From Balneolaceae bacterium (GTDB lineage Bacteria > Bacteroidota > Rhodothermia > Balneolales > Balneolaceae): DNA of 37,087 nucleotides. The translations under genes and the position numbers were made by a program. The stretch is taken from assembly GCA_007134085.1 (NCBI GenBank), contig SLLL01000110.1, positions 1 through 37,087 on the forward strand, given 5' to 3'. Every line of letters starts with the position of its first letter. Within the stretch, counting starts at the first letter, position 1. Positions 26,101 to 33,847 of this stretch are shown one piece after another. Below the pieces are notes generated by a model. It was not told the origin of the DNA and ran no database searches. It worked only from the letters and a program-made list of their open reading frames with translations.

Positions 26101-27369
26101 AATACCTATATATTTATCTTCACTTATTCTGGCATTAATCCAGGTGGTGTAGAGTTTTTCTCCGCTTTTACTGATCAGCTCAAAATCCGACCATTTACCT
26201 TCTGCCTTAGAAATCTCTTCTTTTGCTCTGTTATAATCTTCCTTTGTTGTAATCAGTTGCAGGAGATGGCCTTTTTTTGCATCCTCGTTTGTATATCCAA
26301 CCTTTTCCTCAAAATATTTATTTACAGTAATTACATTGGAGCCGTTGTCATGCAGATTGATGAAAACAGGCATATTATCGAAAATTGCCCGCAGCTCTTC
26401 ACGTTCTGCACGTAACTGATTTTCAAGTTTTTTCCTTTCGGTTATATCATAACCAACACCAACAAAAGAGTTATCACTGAGCGCAATATTGGTCCACAAT
26501 TGGTTTCTAATTTCGCCACTTTTTGTATGAACTTCAGATTCAACCCATCCCTTTACCCTCTTGTGAATAATATCCAGAACCCTATTTCTTGCTTCAGGGT
26601 CAGGATAACACAATTCAAGCAGTGAGCTTTTCTCAACATCATCGTACGTCCATCCTAAAATATCCTGGTGGTATTTATTGAACTTTATCAGGTTATTTTC
26701 TTTATCGTAAAAGTTGATCAACACCGGTATTCTGTCGAACAGCTTTTCAAGGCGCTCTCTTTCTAATTTCAGCTGTTCTTCGAGCAGTGTATTCTCTGTG
26801 ATATCAAGCGTTACCCCGCTTACTTTTTTAATGGCTCCGTTTTCAATAGTAGCCTCCCCTCTTGACCAGAGCCATCGAACAGAGCCATCGGGCAAAACAA
26901 CCCTGAACTTTACATTTAAGTCCTCACCTTCACGTAACGTTTTATCACCCTTTTTTTTGAATATCTCAGCATCATCTTCATAAATAATTCCAAGTACATC
27001 AGAGCGGGCTAACTCTTTGTTAGGAGAAATACCCAAAAGTGGGTTGTGATTATTTGAGGTGATGTAAGAATCGGTTTCAGGAAAATATTCCCAGGTAGCA
27101 ATCTGTGCAGAATTCAGGGCAAGATTCAGGCTTTTTTCTCTTTCCCTCAGTTTACGCTCATTTACGGAAATGTAGTTTTCATAACTCTTTATCATCCAAT
27201 AAAGTACAAGGGCAGTCATAATCACATAGAAGTAGCCCTTTGCAGTTTGTAGTCGCGAAAGGAGAATAATATCATCCACAAACCACTCTAAAATCTGATC
27301 GGTTGTGGTAATCCAAACTAATGCAAAACCGAGATAGATTAATGCAATGCGTAAAGGTGTAAATCTCAT
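23152..27369 (-). CDS. Nine-PAS NarX-type (HisKA_3) membrane sensor histidine kinase
   Basis: 1405 residues. Two N-terminal membrane helices (about 8-22 and 44-60) enclose a short loop. Nine PAS/PAC units follow near 81-200, 201-320, 321-440, 441-570, 571-690, 691-820, 821-950, 951-1080 and 1081-1200, most ending in the PAC motif DIT. The HisKA_3 domain has ERQRIAKELHDGLGQ with His1218. The ATPase has NNAIKHG (N box), DNGVGF (1356-1361) and GLGIRSM. Many units have a WxWxP or WW motif (PAS_3 type). The PAS row is cytoplasmic, so the signal is probably internal, for example redox, a ligand or protein contacts. A NarL-type regulator gene follows by 15 bases. It is among the longer kinases of this type. 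Confidence 0.93.
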   Translation of the reverse strand: MRFTPLRIALIYLGFALVWITTTDQILEWFVDDIILLSRLQTAKGYFYVIMTALVLYWMIKSYENYISVNERKLREREKSLNLALNSAQIATWEYFPETDSYITSNNHNPLLGISPNKELARSDVLGIIYEDDAEIFKKKGDKTLREGEDLNVKFRVVLPDGSVRWLWSRGEATIENGAIKKVSGVTLDITENTLLEEQLKLERERLEKLFDRIPVLINFYDKENNLIKFNKYHQDILGWTYDDVEKSSLLELCYPDPEARNRVLDIIHKRVKGWVESEVHTKSGEIRNQLWTNIALSDNSFVGVGYDITERKKLENQLRAEREELRAIFDNMPVFINLHDNGSNVITVNKYFEEKVGYTNEDAKKGHLLQLITTKEDYNRAKEEISKAEGKWSDFELISKSGEKLYTTWINARISEDKYIGIGVDITERKNLEESIQKSKERLELTTTSANVGAWEWYPQTGQVEIDDMWALLVGYTKEELEPISIETWNSLVHPDDLLRFEKSVEDYFKGKTEIYEIEVRMKHKKGHWVWILDRGRTVEWDKDGKPTRLAGTHVDITDRVNFEKENQLLAEVFLQSNTGLSVSNHQTNKLERVNGAYAELFGYSKDEMEGMPVNRLYSEKSKNDINRIIKELDDFGFTIFESEMMRKDGSTFDALVNLTLVTDSDTGRGYRISTVQDISRIKAQQYELMRNQERLLQAQEIARLGYWSLDIESSELWWSDIVYEIYDKDPDQFNPNLERYLSLSHHDDVDLVRDTISEYIEKDSFELNHRIIRSNGQTGFVQVRGKRVFDSNTAKYIFAGTVLDITETKFMEYKLQQEQKRFEVAANLTTDVIWEWNPEENKLWWGDGIESVLGYTKEQYKGNNRFWHEKIVEEDQERVINSMETAENDGSTFWSEEYQFYAADGSKKSVEDTATILRKEDGSILRIIGAMVDKTQEIEYRKALSEQSYKFEMIAKSSNDVLYDWDYESGTVWWSDGWFMRFGFKENEVENSIKWWESRVHPEDVNNIIKSLNMAIDSGKDSWVEYYRFKNGFGEYSIVIDRGYFVRDENGKMKYMIGAISDVTTEVKSNEELKASEEQYRLLFEQNPIPMIIFDPDTYKFSSVNDAFSQTYGYSKEEALEMQIFGIRDESEIEKVKQDIKKNRGKTSFGEWVHFTKQGEKLIVEVSASDIFYKGKIHRLVIAHDITEQRRAEERAISAIIEGEEQERQRIAKELHDGLGQYLSAANMNLKSVFEDLPEISNRLHGAYQSGLEFLSHAISETRNISQNLLPKAIQDYGLELAIESLISHLKNSNEIDFYFYKNLEGAEISDKVQINLYRIFQEAVNNAIKHGKPKRVDVQLVYSEKELLLTIEDNGVGFDLNDESHFGLGIRSMRTRAAAMAAELDIISNKGRGTIVNIVVSL

Positions 27370-27463
27370 GGTATTCTATTGTTATAGCTAACTACACTTT
27401 ACTGAATTGTAAACTGCCGAACAAATACCTGTTTACAGTGTTGCTGTTAAGTTTCAGCTTAAT

Positions 27464-28612
27464 CTACCACTTTCCTTCGCGTACCGGATAGCTGCCCAAA
27501 ACCTTTAAATACTGTGCTTTTTTCGCCAGTTTTTCGAGTGCATCTGCCACTCTTGAGTTATTAGTATTGCCCTCAATATCAAGATAAAAAAGTGATTGCC
27601 ACGGATGCCCCATTCGCGGGCGAGACTCCAGTTTCGTCATATTTATTCCATTGGCATCGAGCAGGTTAAGGCACTTTAATAAAGCACCCTTTTCATCGAT
27701 TGTAGCGAAGATGAGGGATGTTTTACAGTTGAGCTGAGGGTCGCAGGAAATCTCATCTTTATTCACTATTACAAAGCGCGTGAAGTTGTCTTCCTGATTA
27801 GCTAAATCGCGTTTCAATATGTTTAAACCATAAATTTCAGCGGCATATGAGCTGGCTATTGCAGCTTGCGAAAGGTCATCATCATCCCGCACTTTCCGGG
27901 CAGCCATGGCAGTATCGAAATACGACTCTACATGGCACCTAGGCAGCGAGCTCAAAAAACGGCTGCACTGTGCAATAGCCTGCGGGTGAGATAAAATTCT
28001 CCTTACATTGCTCAATTGAACATTCTCCGGAGCCATTAGGCAGTGATTAATTTTCAGAACCTCCTCACCAATAATGTAGAGGTTCTTTTCATTAAGAAGA
28101 TCGTAGGTATCGTTGATGGAGCCGGCAGTAGTATTCTCAATCGGCAGAATGGAAACGTCAACATCGCCTTTTTCAACAGCATCAGCAGCTTCTTCAAAAC
28201 GGGTGTACCCAATACACTCCACATGCTTATACCGCTGTTTAAAATGCCGCATAGCCGCCTGATGGCTAAACGCCCCGTCAGTACCCTGATAAGAAACACG
28301 TATCACCTCTTCTTGTGCCTTATCGTTCTGATGGTCTAATAACGCATGTGTTTGGTAACGGACCGAGTGTTGAATAATCTCACGGAACAGCTGCTCAAGG
28401 AAAAAAGGATCCATGCCTGCTTCAGGCGCTTTTTCACGAATTTTCTTCAGCAACTTTTCCTCCCTTTCGGGATCGCGGATTTCGTCTGCACGTTCAAGTT
28501 TATCATGAATAACCTGCTGTACCACTTTTTGCCTTTCACCCAATGCTTTTACAATGGCATCATCGAGTTGATCGATGGTTTTTCGGATCTCTTCCAGTCG
28601 TTTTTTTGACAT
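27464..28612 (-). CDS. pheA: Bifunctional chorismate mutase/prephenate dehydratase (P-protein)
   Basis: 382 residues. An AroQ-type chorismate mutase domain (about 1-90) precedes a prephenate dehydratase domain (about 104-283), with YQGTDGAFSH, LPIENTTAGS and the TRF motif (278-280). A C-terminal ACT domain (about 297-375) has ESRP (329-332), the phenylalanine-binding motif for feedback inhibition. The enzyme makes phenylpyruvate from chorismate in phenylalanine synthesis. It starts two bases after the AAA ATPase stop codon and is last in the long minus-strand unit; the biosynthetic link to its neighbours is not obvious. Confidence 0.96.
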   Translation of the reverse strand: MSKKRLEEIRKTIDQLDDAIVKALGERQKVVQQVIHDKLERADEIRDPEREEKLLKKIREKAPEAGMDPFFLEQLFREIIQHSVRYQTHALLDHQNDKAQEEVIRVSYQGTDGAFSHQAAMRHFKQRYKHVECIGYTRFEEAADAVEKGDVDVSILPIENTTAGSINDTYDLLNEKNLYIIGEEVLKINHCLMAPENVQLSNVRRILSHPQAIAQCSRFLSSLPRCHVESYFDTAMAARKVRDDDDLSQAAIASSYAAEIYGLNILKRDLANQEDNFTRFVIVNKDEISCDPQLNCKTSLIFATIDEKGALLKCLNLLDANGINMTKLESRPRMGHPWQSLFYLDIEGNTNNSRVADALEKLAKKAQYLKVLGSYPVREGKW

Positions 28613-28614
28613 TC

Positions 28615-30327
28615 TTAGCGAATCTGTTTCTTCAGTTCCTGTATGCGTGTTAATACGTTATTACGGTCTAATTTACGGAATCGATCGGGTAAAAGTGCTT
28701 TTGATGTGCATTCTGCCACAGCTGTTAATGTTTGCAGTTCAACTTCGTCGGGATAAGTAGGCGGGAGAAAATCTTCGAAAACCGAATCTAAAATTTCAGG
28801 TGTAGTTTTATCAAGCCCTTCTGATGCTGTTCTGAACTTGGCTCTTGTAAGTGCAGCTTCCATATCGGCGCCGGAATAATTGGCATTGCCTTTTAATACT
28901 GCAGCCGGCACATACGGCTCAGAGAGTTCAAGGCCTGTTTTTTTCTGCATTGCCTCAAACAGTTCGATACGCTCTTCTTTTGTTTCGGGCGGAAATAGCG
29001 CAATATGCTCCTCAGCACGTCCCTGCCTTTTCAGGTCAATCGGCATCAGGTCAGGCCGGGCTGTCATCAAAAACCAGATGATTCGCCCACGGTTTTCGGT
29101 ATTACTCATAAACGTGGCAATCTGCGAAAACACCCTGCTCGAAACACCACTATCACCTGATGCGGCCCTGTCGCCCAGATAGGCATCGGCTTCATCAATC
29201 ATCACTGCCACTGGAGACATGGCCCTGAGTAAATTCAGAATTTTTTCAAGATTCCCCTCTGTAACACCCTGCCACTGGCTGCGGAAGTTTTTAAGCTTTA
29301 CCATGGGTATGCCTACCTCTCCCGAAAACGAGGTTACCAAAAAAGTTTTACCGGTACCAACCGGGCCGCAGACAAGATAACCCATTGGCAGCACATCGCG
29401 CCGGCCGGCTTTTAGTGCATTTACAGCCTGCCTCAGGTGATATTTTACTTTTTTATGGCCTGCCACTGAATCGAGATTTCCTTTGGTGTTAACAAACTCC
29501 AGCAAGCCGTAAGCCTCTGCTTCAATCATCTCTTTTTTGATTTTTGTAAGCGAACCAAAGGTTATTTTCTCACCATTTTGTACTGCATTAGAAAGAATGC
29601 TCTTGAGCTTCAGGTAGCCAAGGCCGGCTGTCATCTGTGCCATCACCTTTTCAGGCACTGAAGAAATCTCATTATATCGTTTAGGGTCAATTTCTGCCTT
29701 GATGAACCGAAGCCTGCCATCCTCATCAGGCAGAGTTATACGAACATCCGATGAGTATGGATTTTGCAGAAGTGTTCGGTTCAGGTCTGCCCGGTTTTCG
29801 GTGAGGAGTACTGTGGTAAAATCTGCTGCAAGAAAAAGCGGGTCATGAGCCCATTTCAACAGATAGACGAGCGAATTTCGGTCTTCGGTTCCTGAACTGC
29901 CGGTATCGCTTGCAGGCACAATGGTTTCTGCAAAATCGATAATAAGGGCAATACTTTTGTTCTGGTCGAGCCGCGAACGGAAATATTGCTCAAGAATAGA
30001 GAAGACCCGCACAGGATCTTTTGGCAGCTTTTTAGCATACTCCGTTCCGGCAAACGAATCCTGGCCGGCAACTGCCCGGCTAAAATCCCGTTGTGAATCC
30101 TGATCTCGGAAATAGATACCGGAGGCACGGTCGTAGAAAACCACAATATCACGGGCACCAAAAAACTCTTCCGCCATGAATGTTTTCAGGCGCAGATATT
30201 TTTTATCTGTTTCAGGCCCTACAGGTACAAGGTCGTGTACATTTCCATGTATGATAAACTGGTTAAGCGTTCTGCTGAGATACTTTCTAGCGAGCTGCCC
30301 TGCCCATTCGGGATATGTATCTATCAT
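28615..30327 (-). CDS. AAA family ATPase with degenerate first AAA-like half (Ycf46/Vps4-like)
   Basis: 570 residues. The N-terminal part (about 1-200) looks like an AAA module without a Walker A; a Walker-B-like strand is seen at ALIIDFAE (127-134). The C-terminal AAA domain is complete: GPVGTGKT (321-328), VAVMIDEAD (373-381), and arginines near 435-437 that could serve as fingers. Such domains remodel proteins, often as hexamers. No membrane helix is seen. The gene lies in the same run as pspA, 41 bases after the CorC-like gene, and abuts pheA. I infer, but cannot show, that it acts on the PspA assembly, as Vps4 does on ESCRT-III. Confidence 0.82.
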   Translation of the reverse strand: MIDTYPEWAGQLARKYLSRTLNQFIIHGNVHDLVPVGPETDKKYLRLKTFMAEEFFGARDIVVFYDRASGIYFRDQDSQRDFSRAVAGQDSFAGTEYAKKLPKDPVRVFSILEQYFRSRLDQNKSIALIIDFAETIVPASDTGSSGTEDRNSLVYLLKWAHDPLFLAADFTTVLLTENRADLNRTLLQNPYSSDVRITLPDEDGRLRFIKAEIDPKRYNEISSVPEKVMAQMTAGLGYLKLKSILSNAVQNGEKITFGSLTKIKKEMIEAEAYGLLEFVNTKGNLDSVAGHKKVKYHLRQAVNALKAGRRDVLPMGYLVCGPVGTGKTFLVTSFSGEVGIPMVKLKNFRSQWQGVTEGNLEKILNLLRAMSPVAVMIDEADAYLGDRAASGDSGVSSRVFSQIATFMSNTENRGRIIWFLMTARPDLMPIDLKRQGRAEEHIALFPPETKEERIELFEAMQKKTGLELSEPYVPAAVLKGNANYSGADMEAALTRAKFRTASEGLDKTTPEILDSVFEDFLPPTYPDEVELQTLTAVAECTSKALLPDRFRKLDRNNVLTRIQELKKQIR

Positions 30328-30368
30328 AACTTTTTCTTTTCACTGTTATTCGCTAAATGGCTACCCTG

Positions 30369-31652
30369 CTAATCTCCAGTACCTGTAATAAGCTTTACAG
30401 TTTCCAGCTTACTTTGGGTTGCCTTCGTAATTATAAACGTATTTCCGTTGATCAAAATCTCTTCATTCACTTTTGGAATTCGGCCGGTATGATGAATAAT
30501 GTAACCAGCTACCGTTTCGAAATCATCATCTTCATAATTAAAAACAATTTCAGGATAATGCTCCTCAAGGTCATCCAGTTCAACCGAGCCCGATAGCAGA
30601 AACGTGTTATGATTGATCTTCTTAATCACATCACTTTCTTTATCATACTCATCCTGAATATCGCCTACCACCTCTTCAATTAAATCTTCAATGGTTACCA
30701 TACCCGCTGTACCTCCATATTCATCAATTACCACCGCAACCGAAATGTTACTCTGCCTGAATTCGGTTAACAGGTCTTTCGATTTTTTACTGGATGGAAT
30801 AAGCTTTACCGGCCGTATGATCTCACTGATGTCCTTCGGGTTGCTGAACATATCATATGCAAAAACCACCCCGATAATGTCATCAATTGTGTCCTGGTAA
30901 ACCGGAACTTTTGAGTAGCCCGATTCAATGAATGCCTTTTTAAGATCCTGCAGGCTGGCGCTCTTTTCAACAGCAACAATTTCTGTACGGGGTACCATCG
31001 TTTCGCGAACCCGCTTATTGGAGAGCTCGAGAACGTTATGCAGTATTTCCGAATCATCATGATCAATATCCTTGCTGCCGCCGCTCTCCTTAAGTTCTCT
31101 GAAAATCATTTCAACGTCCTGCCGCCGAAATACTTTATCACTACGTTCATTGCCTACTTTAAGCATTCGAATGAGCAAACCGGATGCACTGTTGCTCAAA
31201 TAGATGAGTGGCCATAACAGATATTCAGTTATTCGCAAAGGAATGGCAATAACTTTAATGATATGATCTGCCAGTACCCTGAAAATGGCTTTGGAAAGAA
31301 TTTCTCCAAATAAAAGAATTAGTACCGAAGCGATGACAGTCTGGAGAAAAAGAACCATCGCCCCGCTCGGCATATCCGCAAAAAACGAAGAGTACATGGC
31401 ACGGATGGGTTCAGCGAGGAAAATGGCCATCAGTGTAGCATAAGCCACATTGATGATGTTATTCCCTACAAGTGTTGTGGAGAGAAATTTTTCGGGATTG
31501 TCACTAAAATAGGCGAGCGACCTGCCACGAAATGTATCTTTACGCGACTCTATTTCGAGCTTCAGTTTGTTGGCGGTTACAAATGCCATTTCCGAACCCG
31601 AAAAAAAAGCACTAATCAGAATTACAATTACAATGTAAAAAACTTCAGGCAT
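30369..31652 (-). CDS. DUF21/CBS/CorC_HlyC-domain membrane protein (CNNM/CorC family)
   Basis: 427 residues. The DUF21 membrane domain has four hydrophobic helices (about 3-25, 58-82, 97-118, 130-155) and the motif SAFFSGSEMAF. Two CBS domains (about 215-335, with VRETMVPRTEIVAV and DEYGGTAGMVTIEDLIEEVVGDI) and a CorC_HlyC domain (about 345-425) follow. Relatives transport or control Mg2+/Co2+, and GldE in Bacteroidota belongs to the same family. The usual GEIxPK motif reads GEILSK here. The old label hemolysin is not supported. The gene sits between enoyl-CoA hydratase and the AAA gene with 39-41 base gaps. Confidence 0.9.
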   Translation of the reverse strand: MPEVFYIVIVILISAFFSGSEMAFVTANKLKLEIESRKDTFRGRSLAYFSDNPEKFLSTTLVGNNIINVAYATLMAIFLAEPIRAMYSSFFADMPSGAMVLFLQTVIASVLILLFGEILSKAIFRVLADHIIKVIAIPLRITEYLLWPLIYLSNSASGLLIRMLKVGNERSDKVFRRQDVEMIFRELKESGGSKDIDHDDSEILHNVLELSNKRVRETMVPRTEIVAVEKSASLQDLKKAFIESGYSKVPVYQDTIDDIIGVVFAYDMFSNPKDISEIIRPVKLIPSSKKSKDLLTEFRQSNISVAVVIDEYGGTAGMVTIEDLIEEVVGDIQDEYDKESDVIKKINHNTFLLSGSVELDDLEEHYPEIVFNYEDDDFETVAGYIIHHTGRIPKVNEEILINGNTFIITKATQSKLETVKLITGTGD

Positions 31653-31691
31653 CTAGGAGGTTTCGCAAAGGTTGAAATTGAGAACTGGCTA

Positions 31692-32477
31692 TCATCTGCC
31701 TTTAAACTCTGCTTTTCTTTTTTCGAGAAATGCGCCGGTACCCTCGGTAAAATCTTCTGTTTCGCACAGGCCTCCAAAAAGTACAGCTTCACGGGCAAAT
31801 CCGTTTGCATTGCCTGCCCGGTTTACCGCCTCAATTGCCGCAGCGATTGCAAGCGGGCCATTTTTGCTGATGGTTGCGGCCAGTTTTTTAGCATATTCAA
31901 GTGCTTCATCAGCAGGCAGAACAGCGTTTACAAGGCCGGTTTGAAGGGCTTGTTCTGCATTAATTGGTTTTCCGGTGAGAATCATCTCCATCGCTTTCGA
32001 TTTACCTACCAAAGCAGGCAGGCGCTGCGTACCACCATAACCCGGAATCAACCCAAGAGAAACTTCGGGCAAACCAATTATTGCATTTTCTGTTGCTACC
32101 CTCAGGTGGCAGGCCATTGCCAGTTCAGCGCCGCCACCAAGTGCATAGCCATTTACCAGTGCAATTACAGGTTTTCTGCTTGTTTCAATAGCCTCAAAAA
32201 TCTGCTGTCCTCTGGAAGCAAGTTTCTCACCCGCCTGCTTATTTAACGTACTTAGCTCTTTGATGTCGGCGCCGGCTACAAATGCTTTCTCCCCGGCACC
32301 CGTGATGATGAGCACTTTGATGGCATCATCGGCTTGTACCATTTCTACCGCATCAGAAAGCTCGCTGAGCACCTGTGCGTTTAACGCATTCAGTTTGTCA
32401 GGGCGGTTTATGGTAAGTGTGGCAACGCCATTCTCATCGGCATCTAACAAAATCGTCTCAAATTCAGGTTGGCTCAT
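31692..32477 (-). CDS. Enoyl-CoA hydratase/isomerase family protein
   Basis: 261 residues, the usual crotonase length. AFVAGADIKEL and GYALGGGAELAMAC form the oxyanion hole. Both catalytic glutamates are present, in GGGAELA and in GLPEVSLGLIPGYGGTQRL. The enzyme adds water to 2-enoyl-CoA, as in fatty acid beta-oxidation or short-chain acyl-CoA routes. Its start codon overlaps the stop of the two-TM coiled-coil gene by four bases (ATGA), so translation is probably coupled. No other beta-oxidation gene is in the window. Confidence 0.94.
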   Translation of the reverse strand: MSQPEFETILLDADENGVATLTINRPDKLNALNAQVLSELSDAVEMVQADDAIKVLIITGAGEKAFVAGADIKELSTLNKQAGEKLASRGQQIFEAIETSRKPVIALVNGYALGGGAELAMACHLRVATENAIIGLPEVSLGLIPGYGGTQRLPALVGKSKAMEMILTGKPINAEQALQTGLVNAVLPADEALEYAKKLAATISKNGPLAIAAAIEAVNRAGNANGFAREAVLFGGLCETEDFTEGTGAFLEKRKAEFKGR

Positions 32478-33358
32478 ACAGATTTTCTAACTTTCTTTTC
32501 TGTTTCGGTGTGCAGCTTTTCAGCATCTTTTTTCAGCTCGGCTAATTTAAGCTCTTTATCCATCTCTTCCATACCGGGGAACATATCATATTCCAGTTCC
32601 TCAATAACTGTGGTGGTCTCTTCAACCTCACTGAGAAGATGGTCAAGTTGATGCCCAACATCATCGGCGTTCGGCATGGTCATCGATTGTTCATAGATAT
32701 ATCTGATGGCATCTTCTATAGTATCGAGATGCGTTTCGGTAATCAAATACTTCTCTTTTGCTGTATCAAACTTTTTGAGGCGCTTGTTCAGAATACTCAG
32801 CCGCCGTTTTCCTGTGGCAAGAAGCTGTTCAGAGTCTGTTTCATTCAGTTTCGACTCCTGAAGTTTAACATCCCGCCGAATTTCATCCTCCACTTCCGAG
32901 TTCATATAAACCTCATATCTTCTGTGCATTTCAAGAAGATTAAGGTAGGTTGAGAGCAGATCTTCCATCTTATTTTGAATATGCTCCAGCATGCCTTTTG
33001 AGGAGTATGGAAGTGTATCAAAATTCTTTTTAACCTCTTTGGTGATGTGTTTCAACACCAGAAAACGTTTTTGCGATTTCGCATCAAGGCGATAAAAAAC
33101 CTGCTTTTCGTTCGATCCCTGCTGCTGCTCTTCTTTCTCTTTCTTCAGCCGGATATTTTTTTGATAGGATGGCAGCCTTGGCACAATACCCAAGTAGATA
33201 AGCTCCATCCCAAAAGCGAAGGCAAGAATTGCGTTAGGGGCAAGGCCAACATCGTTCAAAACAAGTGCGGATACCATTGCCACCAGCAGGCAAACAAGGT
33301 TTACCGGATGCAAAAATGCTTCTTTGGTGAAGTTTGTCTCTTTCTGTTCAGTTTCCAT
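32474..33358 (-). CDS. Membrane coiled-coil protein of unknown function (PspA neighbour)
   Basis: 294 residues that I do not recognise. Two hydrophobic helices lie near the N-terminus (about 20-36 and 42-60), giving a hairpin in the inner membrane with both ends in the cytoplasm. The remaining 230 residues are charged and largely helical with heptad-like spacing, including QHLTKEVKKNFDTLP-like stretches and LEEHMRR-type segments, and no enzyme motif. The gene abuts the 148-residue coiled-coil gene without a gap and overlaps the enoyl-CoA hydratase by four bases. Its place two genes after pspA suggests a membrane anchor or partner for PspA, by analogy with PspB/PspC, although it has no PspC domain. 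Confidence 0.75.
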   Translation of the reverse strand: METEQKETNFTKEAFLHPVNLVCLLVAMVSALVLNDVGLAPNAILAFAFGMELIYLGIVPRLPSYQKNIRLKKEKEEQQQGSNEKQVFYRLDAKSQKRFLVLKHITKEVKKNFDTLPYSSKGMLEHIQNKMEDLLSTYLNLLEMHRRYEVYMNSEVEDEIRRDVKLQESKLNETDSEQLLATGKRRLSILNKRLKKFDTAKEKYLITETHLDTIEDAIRYIYEQSMTMPNADDVGHQLDHLLSEVEETTTVIEELEYDMFPGMEEMDKELKLAELKKDAEKLHTETEKKVRKSV

Positions 33359-33805
33359 CTACTTGTTTTCAGAATCTTGCTTTGGTTCCGTTTCGCCATC
33401 CGGTACTTTTCGTCCAACGGTTTTTTCGGCCTGCAGTTCATCAGCCTGTTGCTCAATTTCCCGGTAAAGCAAACCCATCTCCATTTTTATCTGTTTCAGC
33501 GTATTCTTGGCATTCTCTTTTCTCATCGATTCATCGAGCTCGGCATCGCTGGTATCACTCTCCATAAAGTGATCCATCGCTACATCGAGCCGGGCTTCAA
33601 TATGTGCCATTTTGTGGCGAACTTTTCCGAGAAAATCATCCACAGATGAGAGCAATTCATCAGAATTCATGCGCCTAAGTGATTCGTTCACATTCTGAAC
33701 ATAGGTTGAACGCCGGAGTTTTTCTTTTGCATCACGTATCTTCCGATAGTGATCTTTGTACTCCTCTTTGAGGCGTCTCCGCTCTTGTTCGCTGTTGCTA
33801 CTCAT
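33359..33805 (-). CDS. Small coiled-coil protein of unknown function (PspA neighbour)
   Basis: 148 residues, hydrophilic, no signal peptide or membrane helix, unrecognised. Most of it looks helical (KEEYKDHYRKIRDAKEKLR, then VRHKMAHIEARLDVAMDHF) with heptad spacing, and the C-terminus is a charged disordered tail. Its stop codon is immediately followed by the ATG of the two-TM coiled-coil gene, and it begins 42 bases after pspA. It might bridge PspA and the membrane partner. Confidence 0.72.
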   Translation of the reverse strand: MSSNSEQERRRLKEEYKDHYRKIRDAKEKLRRSTYVQNVNESLRRMNSDELLSSVDDFLGKVRHKMAHIEARLDVAMDHFMESDTSDAELDESMRKENAKNTLKQIKMEMGLLYREIEQQADELQAEKTVGRKVPDGETEPKQDSENK

Positions 33806-33847
33806 GGGTTTGTCAATTTTGGATGAACATCAGCCGTTTCACAGTTA

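Noticed and set aside
30369-31652. Hemolysin
   Set aside because: The domain set DUF21, CBS pair and CorC_HlyC marks a membrane ion-transport-related family; lytic activity is only a legacy name.
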